NCBI GenBank assembly: GCA_016717105.1
Contig: JADKGF010000003.1
Coordinates: 186,001-250,000 of the forward strand
Direction: 5' to 3'
Length of the DNA stretch: 64,000 bases
Source: Saprospiraceae bacterium
GTDB lineage: Bacteria > Bacteroidota > Bacteroidia > Chitinophagales > Saprospiraceae
Shown: one piece after another, positions 22,773 to 32,767 of the stretch
How positions within the stretch are numbered: position 1 is the first letter of the stretch
Layout of the letters: the number at the start of each line of letters is the position of its first letter
The notes under the pieces: model-generated
Databases searched by the model: none
Told to the model about the DNA's origin: nothing
What the model saw: only the letters and a program-made list of their open reading frames with translations
Translations under genes and position numbers: made by a program

Positions 22773-22804
22773 TTGGAATCAAATCCTACTTTTCATTACC
22801 TTTG
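22773..22804 (+). promoter_or_regulatory. Promoter TTG-N21-TACCTTTG directly before the methyltransferase
   Basis: TTG at 22773-22775 and TACCTTTG at 22797-22804 match the Bacteroidota consensus. Transcription would start about 7 bases later, at or beside the ATG at 22810, so the mRNA is predicted to be leaderless or nearly so. Confidence 0.6.
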
Positions 22805-22809
22805 TGTTC

Positions 22810-23628
22810 ATGTGGTGGTATAGAATTAAGTCGTTTTTTAAGTTTTACTGGTTGGCTAGTACAAAATACAATGTCCAATCTAAGTTTTTGCATGAATTTG
22901 TAGTCCATGTTTTGGATACAAATAAAAATTACTATGCATTCGAAAAGATTGAAAATGAGCGTAATAAATTAAAGTCGAACCAAGAAAAAGTAGATGTATC
23001 AGATTATGGCGCTGGTTCAGTAGAATTGAAGTCAAATCATCGTAAAATCGCCGAAATCGCAAATACATCATTATCCGAGCCTTCAAAATGTAAAATCTTA
23101 TTTCAGATTGCAAATCATTTCCAATGTAAAACGATCTTAGAATTAGGTACATCACTTGGTATCTCTTCATCATATTTGGCTTCAGCCAATAGTAATTCTG
23201 TAGTCTATACTTTAGAAGGTGATTCATCTATTGCATCCAAAGCAAGTGAAGTTCACCAGTCATTAGGCTTGAAAAATATTAAAGTAACAGTTGGGAAATT
23301 TGATGACAATCTTTTAAAAGTTTGTCGAGATATAGAATCCATAGATATGGTGTTTTTGGATGGGCATCATCAGCGTGAAGCAACAATGGCATATTATGAA
23401 ACAATTAGGCCTTATTGTCATGCAAATACCATAATAGTTGTAGATGATATTTATTGGTCAGCCGGGATGACTGACGCGTGGCAAATGATTACAGACAAAA
23501 AGGATGTTTCGCTCAGTATTGATCTTTATGATATAGGTATAGTTTTTTTGAAGTCCGAATTAAGTAAACAGTTCATCAGATTGGTACCATTCAGATATAA
23601 ACCTTGGAAAATTGGGTTATTCGGGTGA
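22810..23628 (+). CDS. Class I SAM-dependent methyltransferase
   Basis: The protein has about 272 residues from the ATG at 22810. A GTG at 22804 is in frame but overlaps the -7 promoter box, so I do not use it. The central part has motif I (KTILELGTSLGISSSYLA), an acidic strand end (VVYTLEGDSS), and the post-I motif DMVFLDGHHQREATMAYYETI with IIVVDDIYW. This is the pattern of O-methyltransferase-like class I enzymes. The first 75 residues are less typical and contain aromatic and lysine-rich stretches. The substrate is unknown. Its TGA stop abuts the stop of the converging protease gene with no base between. Confidence 0.85.
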   Translation: MWWYRIKSFFKFYWLASTKYNVQSKFLHEFVVHVLDTNKNYYAFEKIENERNKLKSNQEKVDVSDYGAGSVELKSNHRKIAEIANTSLSEPSKCKILFQIANHFQCKTILELGTSLGISSSYLASANSNSVVYTLEGDSSIASKASEVHQSLGLKNIKVTVGKFDDNLLKVCRDIESIDMVFLDGHHQREATMAYYETIRPYCHANTIIVVDDIYWSAGMTDAWQMITDKKDVSLSIDLYDIGIVFLKSELSKQFIRLVPFRYKPWKIGLFG

Positions 23629-24336
23629 TCACTCTACATAGTTTGGATCTTCTCCATCACTTAAAACACCTGTAAGTCCTGAGATCAGATCGATCAAGAT
23701 GTGCACAATAACAATTATAAGTAAGGAACCAGTTTGCAAAAATATCCACCCAAAAAGTGCAGCAATTAGCATGATTTTAAGCACTGCCCACCAACCTTGA
23801 TATAAGTGGCTAAGTGAAAACACAATCGCCGGTATCACTACTGATAAAATCGATGCATAGGAAGCTTCCGTCAGTAGTGTTAACATATAATTGATAAGAA
23901 ATCCTCTGAAAATTATTTCTTCACTGATACCTGCAGCAACTGCTAGGAAAATATAATGTTGATATTCAGCCCAAGTCATTGGGATTATATTTGACAATTC
24001 TTTGATTTTGTTTGCTTTATATGACTTGTTGAACTGATAATGAATCAAATCTGATAGATAAATGGCAGCAACCAAAAGGATAAGTAATAACAAATTGCCA
24101 TCTAGATAGGGCCACTGGATTCCTAATTTTATCCATGATCTATCCGAAATGTTCCATGAAGTGAGTACCAAAAGCGCACAGATAATGAGCATCAGGCCAT
24201 TGGTATAAAAAAAATGTTTTTTTGGAGGCAGATGATCCAAGGTGTCAACATTGACAGCTTCAGATCGTATCGACATGAATGGCAAAACTATCAGTAGTAT
24301 GATAGCAACTAAATGATCGAACCAATTGAATTCCAA
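23629..24336 (-). CDS. CPBP-family intramembrane metalloprotease
   Basis: The 235-residue membrane protein has several hydrophobic helices and the three CPBP (Abi/Rce1) motifs: EEIIFRGFL (glutamates and arginine), SLSHLYQGWW, and VHILIDLISG. The glutamates and histidines form the metal site inside the membrane. Bacterial members are linked to protein processing or immunity to bacteriocins, but the role of this one is unknown. The gene ends exactly where the converging methyltransferase gene ends. Confidence 0.88.
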   Translation of the reverse strand: MEFNWFDHLVAIILLIVLPFMSIRSEAVNVDTLDHLPPKKHFFYTNGLMLIICALLVLTSWNISDRSWIKLGIQWPYLDGNLLLLILLVAAIYLSDLIHYQFNKSYKANKIKELSNIIPMTWAEYQHYIFLAVAAGISEEIIFRGFLINYMLTLLTEASYASILSVVIPAIVFSLSHLYQGWWAVLKIMLIAALFGWIFLQTGSLLIIVIVHILIDLISGLTGVLSDGEDPNYVE

Positions 24337-24466
24337 AGGTTAACTAATTTGAACAAAGATATTCTTTAATATTCAATAAATTAGTATGAAAGGAAGTGAA
24401 TTTTCTAATCATTTATCTAAGGTCACTCATTATTCTTCAGAATAACGATATCATGTAACCTATATT

Positions 24467-25896
24467 TTATTCTTTTGCTATTCTTTTTTTCTCTTCAAAA
24501 GTAAGAATTTCATTAAATATTCGATCTAAATCTTCACCTGGTATATCCTTGATCAGAATATTTTTATCTTTATCTAATATAAATATTTTAGGGGTAGCCC
24601 TGACTCTTATTTTAGAATTAAATCTGCCATGTTCATCTGCAGTGTTGATGAAGTCGGTCATACCTTTTTCTTTTATTGCTGGCCAGCATGTAGGTGTTTT
24701 ATCGCCAGCTTTGGTACAAATTCCCAACATCTTAACACCTTTGGATTTATTGTTGTCATAAAACTTGACTACATCTGGCATTATTTTTTTGCAATGACCG
24801 CAATCTGGTGCCCAAAATATCACCACAGTATATGGAGATTGTATATCCCATAATCTAACAGGTGTTCCATCTTCCTGATATGTAGTGATGTCTGGTATTT
24901 TTTTACCTATCAAGATTGGTCTCAAATCATCAGCATTATCGCTCATTTTTTGAAGATTTTCTTCATTAATCCAGCTAGCTTTACCTTTTTTATAGTATTC
25001 ATCCACCAAATGGACATAAATAGCATCTTGCCCAACTAATTTCATAGCTGCATATTTATTCAATAAATCTGCAAGATAATAACGGTATGCCTCTGGATTA
25101 GGTTCGAGCTTCTGAAGGACGAAATCTACCGTTTTGATTAATGAGTCAGGCTCTTGATTGGATACTTTGTTTACAAAATAATCTATTTTTGGATGGATAA
25201 ATGGCGTTCTGATCAATGCAGGATGTTCCATTGGGATATTATCGAAATAATGTTTTTGTAGTAGTAGTATCTTTTATATTTGACAGAATCAGGATTACCT
25301 TCGAATTCCGGTACTTCTACATCGATATTAGACTTGATCAGCATGGCAGTCATTGAATTCGGTTTTTTTACTAGGATATCTTTTTGATGACTTTTTACTT
25401 CTTTATCCAGATTTTCCAATTCATCCGATGATTTCTTATCCACGTCCTTACGGATAAGCGCTCTATCGATTCTCGCTCTTAAAGTGTCTGCTTGAATTCT
25501 TTTTTCACCCAAAAAGCCCATATATCCATAAAATATTGCATTTTCATCACTTCCTTTAAATTTGATATTATTTAGATCAGAAACATTGCAACTCATCGAA
25601 AACTTATCTTCCTTGCCATCGACCAAAAACTGTGCGTACGTATTTGCTGGTTTGAAAAGGATTAAATAAACTCCGACAGGTGGCATTTCATCTTCTCTCC
25701 AAATAAATTTACCTTTGCCTTGAGCAAATAAAGTATCTCGTACTATTTGTTTTTCACCAAAATAATTACCGACGATCAAGGTGTCATTTTCATAATTTTT
25801 GATGTCAAAATGCACCATAAATTTTTGAGCTCCGATACTTGCAATAAAACCTATCGAAAACAATATTAAAAAAATGACATTCTTAAAATTCTTCAT
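24467..25896 (-). CDS. TlpA-like thioredoxin-fold protein with DUF4369/DUF5106-type N-terminus (one frameshift)
   Basis: The merged protein has about 476 residues. It has a signal peptide (NVIFLILFSIGFIASIGAQ), a beta-rich DUF4369-like domain (YENDTLIVGNYFGEKQ...DTLFAQGKGKF), a helical DUF5106-like part, and a C-terminal TlpA/thioredoxin domain with the redox motif CGHC (VVIFWAPDCGHCKKIMP). The frame breaks near 25240, in AAAAACATTATTTCG on the minus strand. One more base restores KxHYFDNIPMEHPALIRTPFIHPKIDYF, which is the family's usual sequence here. The break is therefore a one-base indel in an A run. The role is probably periplasmic or lipid-anchored thiol-disulfide exchange. Confidence 0.85.
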
Positions 25897-26093
25897 AATA
25901 AATGACTTGTTTATTAATATTCTGAAATATAAAAATAGTAGAGCAATGTATTTTGTACGAATATGATGGAGACATTTTTTATTTAATGAAATACACTGTA
26001 CACAATTGGTAAAAAATAATTAGCAAATAAACATAAAATAAAGCGTAATACGTTCCAATATCTAAGACATTAATACTTTTTTAACAAGGTATT

Positions 26094-27029
26094 TTAGGAA
26101 CTTCGCTTCCCTGCAAGCAAATATAATACGGCCATTCTGATAGCAACGCCATTTTCTACTTGATCCAAGATTATAGATTGACCTGAATCTGCCACATCAC
26201 TTGTGAGTTCTACACCTCTGTTGATAGGTCCAGGATGCATGATGACGATGTCTTTGTCGATGTCCTGAAGGAGCTGTTTATTGATACCATAATATAGGGC
26301 ATATTCTCTTAAAGATGGTATATATCTTATGTCCTGCCGTTCTAGTTGTATACGTAGTACATTGGCTACATCGCACCATTTCAGGGCTTTTTTGATGTCA
26401 TGTTCCACTCGTACTCCTAGGCTTGTAATGTATTTGGGAATCAGTGTTGCAGGGCCACAAACCATGACTTCAGCACCTAATTTGTTGAGACAAAATATAT
26501 TGCTCAGTGCTACTCGACTATGTAGGATGTCACCGACGATGACTACTTTTTTACCAGCGACAGTGCCGAGTTTTTCCTGAATCGAAAATGCATCCAAAAG
26601 TGCTTGTGTAGGATGTTCATGGGTGCCATCGCCAGCATTGATTATGTTGGCATCTATGTGTTTTGACAAAAAGTGATGTGCTCCTGGTGCTTGATGTCGC
26701 ATTACGACCATATCTACCTTCATTGCCAAAATATTATTGACAGTATCTAATAAAGTCTCTCCTTTACTTACTGATGAAGATGACGCGGCAAAATTTACTA
26801 CATCTGCAGAAAGTCTTCGCTCCGCCAATTCAAAGGAAATCCTAGTTCTGGTCGAATTTTCAAAAAACACATTGGCAATGGTTATATCTCGTAACGATGG
26901 TACCTTTTTTATGGGGCGATTGATGACATCTTTAAATTCCAAAGCAGTTTTAAAAATCAACTCGATATCTTCCAAGGTTATATACTTTATGCCAAGGAGA
27001 TGTTTGGTACTGAGTTGAGTATATGTCAT
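26094..27029 (-). CDS. pyrB: Aspartate carbamoyltranscarbamylase catalytic chain
   Basis: The 311-residue protein has the carbamoyl-phosphate motif FFENSTRTRISFE, the HHF-like region VVMRHQAPGAHHFL, HPTQALLDAFSI in the aspartate domain, and HPGPINRGVEL near the end. It catalyses carbamoyl phosphate plus aspartate to carbamoyl aspartate, the first committed step of pyrimidine synthesis. It lies 18 bases downstream of pyrR on the same strand, the usual pyrR-pyrB pair. Confidence 0.97.
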   Translation of the reverse strand: MTYTQLSTKHLLGIKYITLEDIELIFKTALEFKDVINRPIKKVPSLRDITIANVFFENSTRTRISFELAERRLSADVVNFAASSSSVSKGETLLDTVNNILAMKVDMVVMRHQAPGAHHFLSKHIDANIINAGDGTHEHPTQALLDAFSIQEKLGTVAGKKVVIVGDILHSRVALSNIFCLNKLGAEVMVCGPATLIPKYITSLGVRVEHDIKKALKWCDVANVLRIQLERQDIRYIPSLREYALYYGINKQLLQDIDKDIVIMHPGPINRGVELTSDVADSGQSIILDQVENGVAIRMAVLYLLAGKRSS

Positions 27030-27047
27030 ATTTTATATTTTAATGAA

Positions 27048-27602
27048 TCAAATGTGATGTTTTCCTGAAAATAAGAGTACCTGATCTTCACCATGTTTTT
27101 CTTTCCAGTTGACTTTGACATAAGCTTCATCGAGCGCGTCCACTACGATTCCCTGATAATCTGCTTTGATCGGAAAATGTCTGTTAAATCTACGATCTAC
27201 CATACAGAGCATTTCTATTTTTTGCGGACGACCGAAGTCCTGCAATGCTGACATGGCTGCGTGTACGGTTCGTCCAGTGTACAAGACATCATCTACAAGC
27301 AGCACCTGTTTGTTTTCGATCAAAAAATCGATCTTGGTTTCTGCAGCTTTTAGTGGTGTATCTCTCAATCTGAAATCATCTCGATAGAAAGTAATATCAA
27401 GTTTCCCATATTGGAATGGTTGGTTGCCGAGCATGGAAGTGAGTTCGGTTTTTAACCTTTCGGCCAATAAAACACCACGTTCTTGGATACCGATAATGCA
27501 CAAATCTTGTGGGTTAGAATGGTTTTCTAGGATCTGATGGCATAGCCGCAGGATTGTAAGACGAAAGCGCTCTGAAGATAAGATGATTTTTCCCTGATCC
27601 AT
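27048..27602 (-). CDS. pyrR: PyrR bifunctional regulator/uracil phosphoribosyltransferase
   Basis: The 184-residue protein has the PRPP-binding loop VLLVDDVLYTGRTVHAAMSAL and the family segments GIQERGVLLAERL, YRDDFR and MVDRRFNRHFPIKADYQG. PyrR has uracil phosphoribosyltransferase activity and, in Bacillus, binds pyr mRNA to control attenuation. I see no PyrR-binding anti-antiterminator in front of this operon. A TACCTTTG box (minus strand, 27617-27610) lies so close to the start that the transcript would be leaderless; its -33 partner is poor. Confidence 0.95.
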   Translation of the reverse strand: MDQGKIILSSERFRLTILRLCHQILENHSNPQDLCIIGIQERGVLLAERLKTELTSMLGNQPFQYGKLDITFYRDDFRLRDTPLKAAETKIDFLIENKQVLLVDDVLYTGRTVHAAMSALQDFGRPQKIEMLCMVDRRFNRHFPIKADYQGIVVDALDEAYVKVNWKEKHGEDQVLLFSGKHHI

Positions 27603-27719
27603 ATGGAGGCAAAGGTAATGATTTTTTCAATACTGAAATATCAAAGTCAAATGAAGAATTTTATTTATAAACGCAATTTTCATCATCCCGATCTTACTCT
27701 TGATTTTGGGATATAATAA

Positions 27720-27753
27720 AAAAGCATGACACGGTATTTCATGTCATGCTTTT
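27720..27753 (-). terminator. Rho-independent terminator of the DUF5689/TonB operon
   Basis: A perfect 12-bp stem (AAAAGCATGACA/TGTCATGCTTTT) around a 10-base loop, with a T run on the minus strand. It lies 25 bases past the DUF5689 stop. T-rich flanks on both sides mean it may also work in the other direction. Confidence 0.85.
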
Positions 27754-27778
27754 CAAAATATATATTTGTCTTCTTTTA

Positions 27779-29863
27779 TTAATTCACCTTTACATTGTCT
27801 ATTCTATAAGAAGTGGTATTGGCTGCTTGAGTACCGACATATTTAAAACCAATTCTTAGGTTTTTACCATAAGATTTTAGGTTTACTGTGCCTGATGGTA
27901 TCCAAGCATGATCAGCATCTCCTTGGGTAGCCAACTTGAGCCCTGTCACTTGCTGCCATGAAGTAGTTGCTGGATCGCCAGTATAGTTTGTTGTGACCCA
28001 AACAGATAGACCATTGTGTTTCCATACTTGAAGTGCTGTTTCCATACTTAGATTGGCTGCAACATCGGTGTCCACGACTGGAGAAACTAGCCATGTTTCC
28101 ATGTCAGCAGGAGCCGTTGTTCCAAATGCTGTAGCTTGTGCATAGGTATTATTGTCTGTAGAGAAGTATTTTGCTTGCCATTTTCTATTTCCTTTTACAG
28201 CTACATTTTCCCATCCTGACAATGCTATATCCATGTCTTTAGTTTGGCTAGAAAATGTTTCATTGATGCCCAAGCCTGGTGCACTACCTTTGCAAACACA
28301 TTGACTATCATATTGGTCATTGACAGTGGCAGCGTTGCTGTCATCACATGGAGCACCAGGAAATATTGCTGCATTCGACGGAGCACAGTCTTGGCCATTA
28401 GCTACACCATCACCATCACAGTCAGCTGTAGCTACCGTAGGATCACATGGCTGTCCGCCTGTTACATCACCAGTATTTCTTATAGTAAGTTGCTTGCCAG
28501 ATGTAAATTCTGATACGATAGCTACCACGGCCACTGTACCAGAAGGTACGGCTGTAGTGCCGAATGTTGAAGCAGAAAGTGTAAATAAATCTATTTCTCC
28601 AGATGCATCTTTTACTTTTATCTTATCGGCATATTTAGTGCCACCACTAAGTGTTGCATTTTCGATTTTGATCAATGTTGACTCGTGTTTTGTAATATCA
28701 ATTTGAGCAACAGTAAGTACTTTTGGTGTTACGCTTTTGCCTGATGCTACTACTTCTACATTGGTGCTTTCGAGATTTTGAACTTGAAGAAGATTATTAT
28801 ATTCTGATAGCAATCCACCTGTTAAGCCTACCTTAAGTTCAGTTCCTAAAGGAATATTTACAGGAGATTTGAATCTACATAAGATACCATAATCTCCATC
28901 TTGAACGATGATGTTTTGGGCATTGATATTTTTATTGGTAATATCAGATATAACGATACCTTGGATAAATCCTGTGGTAAGTGTCTTTTCAGTTCCAGTA
29001 AATTGTGCTCTTACACTTTCGATCGATGCTCTAGTACCCGTGATACCGCCTGTACCTGTACCGTTGCATCTGTCTCCTGTAAATGTAAGGTCATTGACAT
29101 CTCTAATGAATAACTGTGACGCGCTTCTATAATAACTATATACACCGACAAGCTTGCCGTTGCCTGAAGGTACGACTTGTGATGCAAAATCAGCAAAACC
29201 ACTATTTCTCATTACAATTTTACCACCTGTACAATTTTGTAGATTGTGATTTAATGATTGAGGATCAGTAGGATTAGCATCGGCATAAGTTGTACTTGCA
29301 GTAGCTGTTTCGAACTGCATACCTTCCAATTCTATCAGTGTATTGTAATGCTGTGGACCTAAATCTTCCAATTTCACTTTATTTGGGGTGACGGTTACTG
29401 TTGTGCCACCATTTATCAACGTAGCCTTCAACAATCCTGCAGGAATTCTACCTACACGTGATCCTTCATTGATACCGAGCGTCGGAAGTCCTTCATAATA
29501 TCCAATTGCAAGATTGGTCAAATTTACATATACTTTCTGACCTACTGGATACAAAGCATGCAACTCGTTTTCATCAATACTAATGGTAATACCTTTGTCA
29601 CCTTTTAGGTCTTCTAAGATAAGATTTTTATAAAAATTACCTGATTTGTCATCGGCAACGACTACAGCTTCTAGATAATTTTCTTCACCTATATCTGTTA
29701 TTCCACTGGCCTTTAACTTTTCAAACATCTTGTCAAAAGTGATGATTTTATCAGCACTTACTTCAGGTAGTGTGCTCGGTGGAGCATCAAAATCGCCTTT
29801 TACACAACCCATTATATAAATAAGACTGAGCAAAGCCGCATACTTAAATGTACTTATTCGCAT
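27779..29863 (-). CDS. DUF5689 surface lipoprotein with choice-of-anchor-type C-terminal domain
   Basis: The 694-residue protein starts with a lipoprotein signal (LLSLIYIMGC, cysteine at about 20). Two DUF5689/OB-like regions follow (EENYLEAVVVADDKSGNFYKNLILED and a second one near residue 280, TGFIQGIVISDITNKNINAQNIIVQD). A short Asp/Cys-rich segment (DCDGDGVANGQDC) is next, then a C-terminal jelly-roll-like domain ending in SYRIDNVKVN. It is encoded 25 bases downstream of a TonB-dependent receptor, in the position a SusD-like partner would occupy. I infer that it is the surface ligand-binding partner of that receptor. The ligand is not known from sequence; the divergent nuclease-like gene hints at nucleic acid or phosphate esters. 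Confidence 0.85.
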   Translation of the reverse strand: MRISTFKYAALLSLIYIMGCVKGDFDAPPSTLPEVSADKIITFDKMFEKLKASGITDIGEENYLEAVVVADDKSGNFYKNLILEDLKGDKGITISIDENELHALYPVGQKVYVNLTNLAIGYYEGLPTLGINEGSRVGRIPAGLLKATLINGGTTVTVTPNKVKLEDLGPQHYNTLIELEGMQFETATASTTYADANPTDPQSLNHNLQNCTGGKIVMRNSGFADFASQVVPSGNGKLVGVYSYYRSASQLFIRDVNDLTFTGDRCNGTGTGGITGTRASIESVRAQFTGTEKTLTTGFIQGIVISDITNKNINAQNIIVQDGDYGILCRFKSPVNIPLGTELKVGLTGGLLSEYNNLLQVQNLESTNVEVVASGKSVTPKVLTVAQIDITKHESTLIKIENATLSGGTKYADKIKVKDASGEIDLFTLSASTFGTTAVPSGTVAVVAIVSEFTSGKQLTIRNTGDVTGGQPCDPTVATADCDGDGVANGQDCAPSNAAIFPGAPCDDSNAATVNDQYDSQCVCKGSAPGLGINETFSSQTKDMDIALSGWENVAVKGNRKWQAKYFSTDNNTYAQATAFGTTAPADMETWLVSPVVDTDVAANLSMETALQVWKHNGLSVWVTTNYTGDPATTSWQQVTGLKLATQGDADHAWIPSGTVNLKSYGKNLRIGFKYVGTQAANTTSYRIDNVKVN

Positions 29864-29888
29864 TTGTAAATGAATTTTATTTTTGTGA

Positions 29889-32633
29889 TTAAAATCTTAG
29901 TGAAATATTCAAATTGTAATTAAAACCAAAGGCATAAAAATATCTTGGTGGAAATTTATTAACATCTCGATTTATAACATCAAAACGCAATTGTTCTCTA
30001 CCACCAGTTCTGAAATCTGTATTGTTGAGTATATTGCCAAGATTAAGATTTACTGCCAAGAATTTATTAGACTTGAGTCTCCAAGATTTACCACAGAAGA
30101 TATCAATAACATATCCTGCTGGTAATTTCTCTTGACCTATGATGGACTCATAAAGCTCTTTTTGGAAAGTAGGGCTGATATCAGCGACTGCTAGCTCTGT
30201 ACGTCTTAATGGATTCATTTCAACATAGTGATTAGCAAAATAATTGAAATTTACATTGAAAAACCAATATCTACTTGAATTGTAACTAAAACCTACAGTT
30301 CCTGCTGTTTGTGGCATGCCCGTCACATAATAATTTTTGTAATAAACCGTTTGCTGGGTTTGCAAAGTGCTATTGTCATAAGTGATGGTTGCAATTGGCC
30401 TTGTAGTATAGATAAATTGACCAATAGATCCAGCAAAATTAAGTGAAATTCGAGTATTGATTTTCTTTTCAAAACCACCTTCAATACCTATGTGCCTCTT
30501 TCCGATGCCATTGGTTGTGAAATTACCGAATGTCTGGTCGGTATCCAAATAAAATGTGATATTGTTTAATTGATCTTTAAAATCTGTATAGAAAGCCGTC
30601 AATCTACCCTTAAACTCAGGGTCTCTAAGTAAATATGAAACTTCTCCTGCAAGGATTTTTTCTGATGTCAGATTGTCCACTACTTGGTGTCGGGTACGAT
30701 TGGACAATAATGCATCTGAAGCAAATGGTGCTCTTGTACGGTATGATCCATTCGCTACAATATAATTACGACCATTAATTTTGTAGGTTATTCCACCTTT
30801 CACACCATAATTTAAAAAATTAGTCGCTTCACCCAAGCCATATGAATTATCTGGAAATTTGCCGTTTCTCATGAAGCCTTCTCTGTTGAATGACTGGCTG
30901 GTTAAGCTTACTGCACCATAGTAATCAAATTTAGCACCTGTATAGACCAATTGTGTCCAACCTGAATATTTTGAAGTGATCAAATCAAAATTGTAATTGT
31001 AAATGTCACCTTCACGTACCAAACCATTAGGCTTATTTAAGTCATTTTGGATTGCATCTGGATTAGCTAAAACGAGCTGATCGGCAAATTTGTCATAATT
31101 GATATAAAAGTCTGCTCCCAAAAGATCGTCTAACTTTCTATAATTATGCACAGTCTCTTTTAATGCCTGAACGCCTCCGGTCAGTATCAATTTTTTGTTA
31201 AGTACAGAGGTAATAATACTGTTTAGGGATAATTTTTCATTATCGAAATGCTCAGCAATAGAAACATAAGCTGCCAGTTTTCCTGTTTTATTATTTCCTG
31301 GTATACCATCTACATTATTTACAGTGTATAATCTATTCGCATTAGCGGCATACATTCCATGCCAATCTACTAAAAGTTTGTCAGGATTTGATTTGTATTG
31401 TTCGGTGAGTAGTGCTTTTGTTTCTGGATCTGTAACGAAGGAAGGCAATTTACGGTAATAGTCAGCCCTAGGATCTGGTGCCTGATACCAGTCAAGGTTG
31501 GTAGATGCAAATGTGCCCCATTGTGTTCCAATTGTTGTGGTAAGATTCGTGCTTTTAGAGATTTTGAAGTCATGTCTTATCATTGCGACAGGCTGATTTA
31601 TCCTATATTCTCGGCTATTCCTAACTTCTCCGTTTTGATATCCCCATACGGAATTGAAATAGTTATTGTCTGTAAGATCATATACTTCCTGTACTGTCGC
31701 AAGCGCTCGACCTCGTACTTGTGGCGTACCGAAAATTACAAAATTGAGACTATGTTTGTCATTAAGTTTTTTATCAATGGATGCAAAATAACTTGTTCCT
31801 TGGAAGTAAGTACCATCAATATACCCATTTCCAAGTCTTTGGGATGCGGCAAGTGTCACTGCCCAACCTTTTTCTGTTAACCCAGATGAATAAGTAAACA
31901 TAGCCCGATGTGCATACGTTCTATTGGAAAAAGAATAAACTGCCTTTTTTTGCTTTCTCTGCGAAGATGCTCTCATATCTACAATCGTACCGCCACCAAT
32001 ACCACCAAACATATAGTCATTAGCCGCAAGATTTATAACTGGAGTCTGCACTCTAACCACATCATTTAATCCACTCCACGCTGTCCAAAGTACCCGTCCA
32101 TCATCTTGGTCATTCATCGGCATTCCGTTCATGTAAATCTCAGAATCTTCGTTAAAATATCCTCTAGGTCTGAATCTACCTGTAGAAAAATTATAGGCAG
32201 CTGCATTTACAAAAACATCTCTTCCAGCTGACAGTGCGCTAGAGAAATTATCATTTTCGTTTTCAATACCTGCAAGATCAGATATGTCAATTACCGAAAA
32301 CTCATTTTCATTAGTTGAAACAGGTGCAGTAAACTTGATTTCACCTAGATCTTTGTCACCTGATTTATATTCAAAAGTAGAAATTATAAATAGCTGATCA
32401 CTTACCTTAGCAAGCAAATTGTAATTGCCTGATGGTACGTTGACAAAAATAAAATTTCCACTATTATTAGTGAATATTACATTATTCGTATTTTCTAAAG
32501 TAAGCATTAATCCGGAATGTGGATTGCCTGTTTGGTTATCTACAAGTTTACCTGAAATATTTTGGCCATATGTTAAAATAAAATTAAAACATAGTAACAG
32601 AAATACTAAACCTGATCTCGACCGTCTTCTCAT
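29889..32633 (-). CDS. TonB-dependent outer-membrane receptor
   Basis: The 914-residue protein has a signal peptide, a carboxypeptidase-regulatory-like domain (residues about 25-95, ISGKLVDNQTGNPHSGLML), a plug region (VFVNAAAYNFSTGRFRPRGYFNEDSEIYMNGMPMND) and a long beta-barrel ending in NYNLNISLRF with the terminal phenylalanine typical of outer-membrane barrels. It imports a substrate across the outer membrane using TonB energy. The gene heads a minus-strand operon with the DUF5689 lipoprotein. A TACCTTTA -7-like box lies at 32660-32667 on the minus strand. The nuclease/phosphatase gene is divergent, 134 bases away. Confidence 0.93.
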   Translation of the reverse strand: MRRRSRSGLVFLLLCFNFILTYGQNISGKLVDNQTGNPHSGLMLTLENTNNVIFTNNSGNFIFVNVPSGNYNLLAKVSDQLFIISTFEYKSGDKDLGEIKFTAPVSTNENEFSVIDISDLAGIENENDNFSSALSAGRDVFVNAAAYNFSTGRFRPRGYFNEDSEIYMNGMPMNDQDDGRVLWTAWSGLNDVVRVQTPVINLAANDYMFGGIGGGTIVDMRASSQRKQKKAVYSFSNRTYAHRAMFTYSSGLTEKGWAVTLAASQRLGNGYIDGTYFQGTSYFASIDKKLNDKHSLNFVIFGTPQVRGRALATVQEVYDLTDNNYFNSVWGYQNGEVRNSREYRINQPVAMIRHDFKISKSTNLTTTIGTQWGTFASTNLDWYQAPDPRADYYRKLPSFVTDPETKALLTEQYKSNPDKLLVDWHGMYAANANRLYTVNNVDGIPGNNKTGKLAAYVSIAEHFDNEKLSLNSIITSVLNKKLILTGGVQALKETVHNYRKLDDLLGADFYINYDKFADQLVLANPDAIQNDLNKPNGLVREGDIYNYNFDLITSKYSGWTQLVYTGAKFDYYGAVSLTSQSFNREGFMRNGKFPDNSYGLGEATNFLNYGVKGGITYKINGRNYIVANGSYRTRAPFASDALLSNRTRHQVVDNLTSEKILAGEVSYLLRDPEFKGRLTAFYTDFKDQLNNITFYLDTDQTFGNFTTNGIGKRHIGIEGGFEKKINTRISLNFAGSIGQFIYTTRPIATITYDNSTLQTQQTVYYKNYYVTGMPQTAGTVGFSYNSSRYWFFNVNFNYFANHYVEMNPLRRTELAVADISPTFQKELYESIIGQEKLPAGYVIDIFCGKSWRLKSNKFLAVNLNLGNILNNTDFRTGGREQLRFDVINRDVNKFPPRYFYAFGFNYNLNISLRF

Positions 32634-32741
32634 CTGATATGGTTATTAAATTGATGAGGTAAAGGTAATGATTAAATGGATGCTGTGTGTCTGTGCAAAT
32701 TAAATTTTTGTTACTATTATAAATTAAGTATCAATTTCGTC

Positions 32742-32749
32742 TATCTTTG
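32742..32749 (+). promoter_or_regulatory. -7 promoter element TATCTTTG of the nuclease gene
   Basis: TATCTTTG matches TAnnTTTG exactly and lies 18 bases before the ATG at 32768. I found no TTG at the expected -33 distance. Confidence 0.4.
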
Positions 32750-32767
32750 TCCATAATATTTTAAAAT

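Noticed and set aside
23620..23640. Methyltransferase and CPBP protease genes converge with zero bases between the stops
   Set aside because: Tight convergent ends are common in compact bacterial genomes and need no special explanation.
27603..27720. A PyrR-controlled attenuator before pyrR-pyrB
   Set aside because: I found no conserved anti-antiterminator loop or terminator hairpin between a promoter and the pyrR start.
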